Shown: in pieces, positions 7,012 to 9,731 of the stretch
How positions within the stretch are numbered: the first letter of the stretch is position 1
Layout of the letters: every line of letters begins with the position of its first letter
DNA from: an uncultured Clostridia bacterium
Lineage (GTDB): Bacteria > Bacillota > Clostridia > Saccharofermentanales > Fastidiosipilaceae
Direction: 5' to 3'
DNA: 9,731 nucleotides
Assembly: GCA_947253135.1 (NCBI GenBank)
Contig: CAMXYS010000053.1
Location: 1 to 9,731, forward strand
The notes under the pieces: model-generated
What the model was told of the DNA's origin: nothing
What the model saw: only the letters and a program-made list of their open reading frames with translations
Database searches by the model: none
Made by a program: the position numbers and the translations under genes

Positions 7012-9633
7012 ATGTCTCAAAAAGGACCCGATTTAAACCACCCCGACGGCAACCGCAAGGAGGCTGACAACAGACAGCCGGGCCCTGACCGCAAATGGCC
7101 GGCCGGCCCCCGGCCACCACAAGGCAGGGATAACCCTGCAACCGCAGCCAGGCAGGCACCGACTGCCGAGCAGGCCCAAGCCCGCGAACGCGCCCGCAAC
7201 GGCGCACAGATCAGGGCCATGGACGACAAGGCCATCAACCGGTTACGCAACTCCCTCCGCCGGCACGTCAAGGGCAAGCCCACCCATATTGACCGCCGCC
7301 TGACTCCCCTGGGGGTTATTAGCCATGGTTTTACCAGCTTTGTCAAGTTTATTGCCATCCTGTTGGTCGTCGTCATTTTTTTAAGCGTCGGTGTCGGTAT
7401 CGGCACCCTGTTTGGCTATATTGCCACCACCGAGCCCCTGCCGTCAGATTATCTAAGGGCGGGCTCACAAACGAGCTATGTCTATGACAGCAAGGGCAAT
7501 ATCATGGCTAAACTGACCGGCGAAGACAATGTCGACCGGGTCTATGTTTCCTATAATGATGTCGAGAACACCTATATTGATGATGCCTTTATCGCCATTG
7601 AAGACGAGCGCTTTGCCACCAACATCGGCATTGATCCCAAGCGCATTTTAAGTGCTGTCATCTCCGCTTTAACCAATGGCGGCGAAGCTACTCACGGCGG
7701 CTCGACCATCACTCAACAGACAGTCAAACTACTCACCGGTGACGACCAGCGCTCTGCCCAAAGAAAAGTGCAGGAGTGGTACAAGGCGATCGCCCTAAAC
7801 AACCAGCTGACCAAGTGGGAAATCATGGAGCTGTACCTGAACTTAGTGCCCATGGCCAACTCCTATGTAGGCATCGAAAGTGCCGCTCGAGCCTACTTTG
7901 GCAAAAGTGCAGCCGAGCTCGATTTAGCCGAATGTGCTTACCTGGCAGGCATTCCCAAAAGCCCCTCTACCTACAACCCCCTAACTGAAAGCGGACGCCG
8001 CAACGGTCTGCGTCGCCAGCGTGTCGTTTTATCCAAAATGCGGGAACTTGGCCAAATTGACAGTGCGACCTACCACCGGGCACTCGAAACGGATTTAAAA
8101 TTTAATACCTCGGCCACCTCGAGTTCAGCCACCCAAATCAATTCTTACTTCACTGAATATGCCATGCGCTGCGCCGTGCGCGACCTGCAAGAAAGAAACG
8201 GCTACAGTCGCGATGTTGCCTATAAAATTATCAACGGTGGCGGTGTCAAAATTTACACCACTATGGAACCGGATGTGCAAAATGCGCTGGACGACACCTT
8301 CCGCAAGCGGGAGCTGTTTGCCGCCCAACCTTCGCGGCTGCTAAATATTCCGGAACAACCGGAAGCAGGCTTTGCCATTATCAATAATTCTACCGGTGGC
8401 ATCGCCGGCCTCCAAGGCGGCTACGGCCCTAAAACCGCCAACCTGGTTTTAAACCGAGCCACCGACATCGAGCGCCAGCCGGGTTCCGTGACCAAGCCGA
8501 TCAATACCTACGCACCGGCCTTGCAGCTATACAAGGCCACCGGGGCTACCATTTTAGACGACCACCAGGTCTTTATGGACCCGGGCGACCCCTCCCGACC
8601 CTACCCCATCAACGCCTATCCCGGCTACCGGGGCAAGATGACCTTGCGCAATGCTTTAAAAATATCTAACAACGTCCCGGCGGCAGAAACCTTACAAATG
8701 GTAGGCTTGGAAAATTCTAAATTATTTATGAAGGCTGTCGGCATCGACCGCATGGACGATCCGGCCGGCATCGCCATGGCCATGGGCGGCTACGAAAAGG
8801 GCATGTCACCCCTGGAAATCGCCTCTGCCTTTACAGTCTTCCCTAACGGGGGACGCTACACCGCCCCCTTTGCCTACACTCGTGTGGAGGACAGCCAGGG
8901 CAACATCTTGTTAGAGAATAAGACCAATTTTCAAGAAGTCTACCGTCCTTCGGTCGCCTTTATGATGACCAAAATTATGGAAGAAACCGTCCAGGGCCGG
9001 ACCTCTAACTTCCCCTATCCCGGCTCTGCTTCCGGCTTCGGCACCATTAAGAACCAAAAGGGAGCCACCATCAGCACCTCCGGCAAAACAGGTACTTCTG
9101 ACGAAGACGTCGACAAGTGGTTTGCCGCCTTCACCCCTTACTACACCGGGGCTGTCTGGTACGGCTATGACAACACCATAAAAAAACAATCCGTCATCGG
9201 GCCGGATAACGAAGCTGCCAAAAAAATCTGGTTTGACACAATGCGGGTGGTCCACCGAGATAAAGAGGCTGCCGACTGGACCATGCCGGGGGATGTCGTC
9301 GCCCTTAAGATTTGCATCAACTCCGGCAAATTGGCCACCTACAGCTGTGGCTATGGCAACACCATGACCGAATATTTTGAGAAAGATTCGCCCCTGACAC
9401 CGCGAACAGCCTGCCCGGTACACGGGGGCTATCCGCTGACGCCCTACGGCGGAGCCGGCGCCGTTCCAATTGTAACCAGCGAACCGCCCACTCAAATGAC
9501 AACAGCGGAAACGACTGCATCAGTAGAAGAGCTGCCCCGAGGAAATAACCCGGCCGGCGACGACCCGGAAAATCTGACACCGGTCCCGGAACCGCAACCC
9601 GCCGACCTTGATCCGGTCGCTGCCCCCGATTGA
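7012..9633 (+). CDS. Class A penicillin-binding protein (bifunctional peptidoglycan glycosyltransferase/transpeptidase, PBP1A type)
   Basis: It polymerises lipid II into glycan strands and cross-links the stem peptides outside the cell membrane. The 873 residues comprise a Pro/Gln/Arg-rich cytosolic tail (1-103), one membrane helix (about 108-137), a GT51 glycosyltransferase domain (about 150-330), a transpeptidase domain (about 450-745) and a Pro/Glu/Thr-rich tail (820-873). GT51 motifs are EDERF with catalytic E197, GGSTITQQ (229-236), RKVQE (251-255) and ELYLN (273-277). Transpeptidase motifs are SVTK with nucleophile S492, SNN (552-554) and KTGT (692-695). Extracellular cysteines C768, C779 and C801 lie after the transpeptidase in the arrangement seen in clostridial homologues. 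In motif 1 the usual His of EDxxFxxHxG is Asn (N204). Start: ATG at 7012 with AAAGGG six bases upstream (7000-7005) is preferred over the in-frame TTG at 6997, which overlaps that site. It has its own promoter and terminator, so it looks monocistronic. Confidence 0.95.
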   Translation: MSQKGPDLNHPDGNRKEADNRQPGPDRKWPAGPRPPQGRDNPATAARQAPTAEQAQARERARNGAQIRAMDDKAINRLRNSLRRHVKGKPTHIDRRLTPLGVISHGFTSFVKFIAILLVVVIFLSVGVGIGTLFGYIATTEPLPSDYLRAGSQTSYVYDSKGNIMAKLTGEDNVDRVYVSYNDVENTYIDDAFIAIEDERFATNIGIDPKRILSAVISALTNGGEATHGGSTITQQTVKLLTGDDQRSAQRKVQEWYKAIALNNQLTKWEIMELYLNLVPMANSYVGIESAARAYFGKSAAELDLAECAYLAGIPKSPSTYNPLTESGRRNGLRRQRVVLSKMRELGQIDSATYHRALETDLKFNTSATSSSATQINSYFTEYAMRCAVRDLQERNGYSRDVAYKIINGGGVKIYTTMEPDVQNALDDTFRKRELFAAQPSRLLNIPEQPEAGFAIINNSTGGIAGLQGGYGPKTANLVLNRATDIERQPGSVTKPINTYAPALQLYKATGATILDDHQVFMDPGDPSRPYPINAYPGYRGKMTLRNALKISNNVPAAETLQMVGLENSKLFMKAVGIDRMDDPAGIAMAMGGYEKGMSPLEIASAFTVFPNGGRYTAPFAYTRVEDSQGNILLENKTNFQEVYRPSVAFMMTKIMEETVQGRTSNFPYPGSASGFGTIKNQKGATISTSGKTGTSDEDVDKWFAAFTPYYTGAVWYGYDNTIKKQSVIGPDNEAAKKIWFDTMRVVHRDKEAADWTMPGDVVALKICINSGKLATYSCGYGNTMTEYFEKDSPLTPRTACPVHGGYPLTPYGGAGAVPIVTSEPPTQMTTAETTASVEELPRGNNPAGDDPENLTPVPEPQPADLDPVAAPD

Positions 9634-9653
9634 ATCGAATCAGTTTGTATAAA

Positions 9654-9685
9654 ACAAAAGGGAGTGTTACCACACTCCCTTTTGT
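9654..9685 (+). terminator. Rho-independent terminator after the penicillin-binding protein gene
   Basis: A perfect 13-bp inverted repeat (9654-9666 with 9673-9685) encloses the loop TTACCA. The stem is GC-rich near the loop (GGGAGTG/CACTCCC), and its 3' arm ends in TTTTGT. It begins 20 bases after the stop codon. The adapter begins at 9686, so any further T-run is not visible. Confidence 0.88.
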
Positions 9686-9731
9686 CTGTCTCTTATACAC
9701 ATCTCCGAGCCCACGAGACGTCCTGGATAAT
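9686..9731 (-). other. Nextera read-2 adapter (library artefact)
   Basis: CTGTCTCTTATACACATCT (9686-9704) is the reverse complement of the Tn5 mosaic end. It is followed by the read-2 adapter sequence to 9719, then 12 bases that fit a 10-base i7 index plus the first two bases of the P7 tail (AT). It is not genomic. It generates a false minus-strand frame starting MYKRQ. Confidence 0.98.

Noticed and set aside
8911..9495. Long minus-strand frame of 194 codons
   Set aside because: It is antisense to the transpeptidase domain in GC-rich sequence, has no recognisable motifs, and reads as a shadow frame.
9317..9700. Minus-strand 127-codon frame starting MYKRQ
   Set aside because: It begins in the right-hand adapter and crosses the terminator and the antisense of the penicillin-binding protein gene.

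Overview
The window reads as one metagenomic or draft-assembly contig that still carries Illumina Nextera transposase adapters at both ends. Bases 1-45 and 9686-9731 are library sequence, so the biological insert is about 46-9685. The genes look like a Bacillota (probably clostridial) genome: a class A penicillin-binding protein with a long cytosolic N-terminal tail, an RlmD/RlmCD-type rRNA methyltransferase, and Gram-positive-style Shine-Dalgarno and sigma-A-like promoter motifs. No rRNA or tRNA gene is present, and I would not name a genus.

The right half (about 5298-9685) is housekeeping and GC-rich (39 of 60 bases are G or C in 8461-8520). rlmD (minus strand) and a bifunctional peptidoglycan synthase gene (plus strand) diverge from a 109-bp region in which two opposing promoter -10 boxes overlap. 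A strong intrinsic terminator closes the penicillin-binding protein gene right at the contig end.

The left half (about 46-5184) is a minus-strand defence cluster with lower and uneven GC (18 of 60 in 4801-4860, 23 of 60 in 4441-4500, 28 of 60 in 961-1020). In transcription order it holds four direct repeats ending at a ribosome binding site, an unrecognised gene with a TTG start that is broken by an in-frame TAA, the C-terminal remnant of a type I restriction subunit HsdR, then mcrB (EVE domain plus AAA+ GTPase) and mcrC (PD-(D/E)XK nuclease). mcrB and mcrC overlap by ATGA and are the only parts of the cluster that look intact; mcrC is cut at its extreme 3' end by the contig edge.

The most interesting structure is the scar near 4420-4450. 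The reading frame of the unknown gene runs past its TAA with family-like sequence and then stops making sense at the point where HsdR-like sequence begins in another frame. The 371-codon open frame there is therefore a chimera made by deletion or recombination, not a natural gene. The picture is of a partly decayed restriction island next to rlmD, in which a modification-dependent McrBC system survives.
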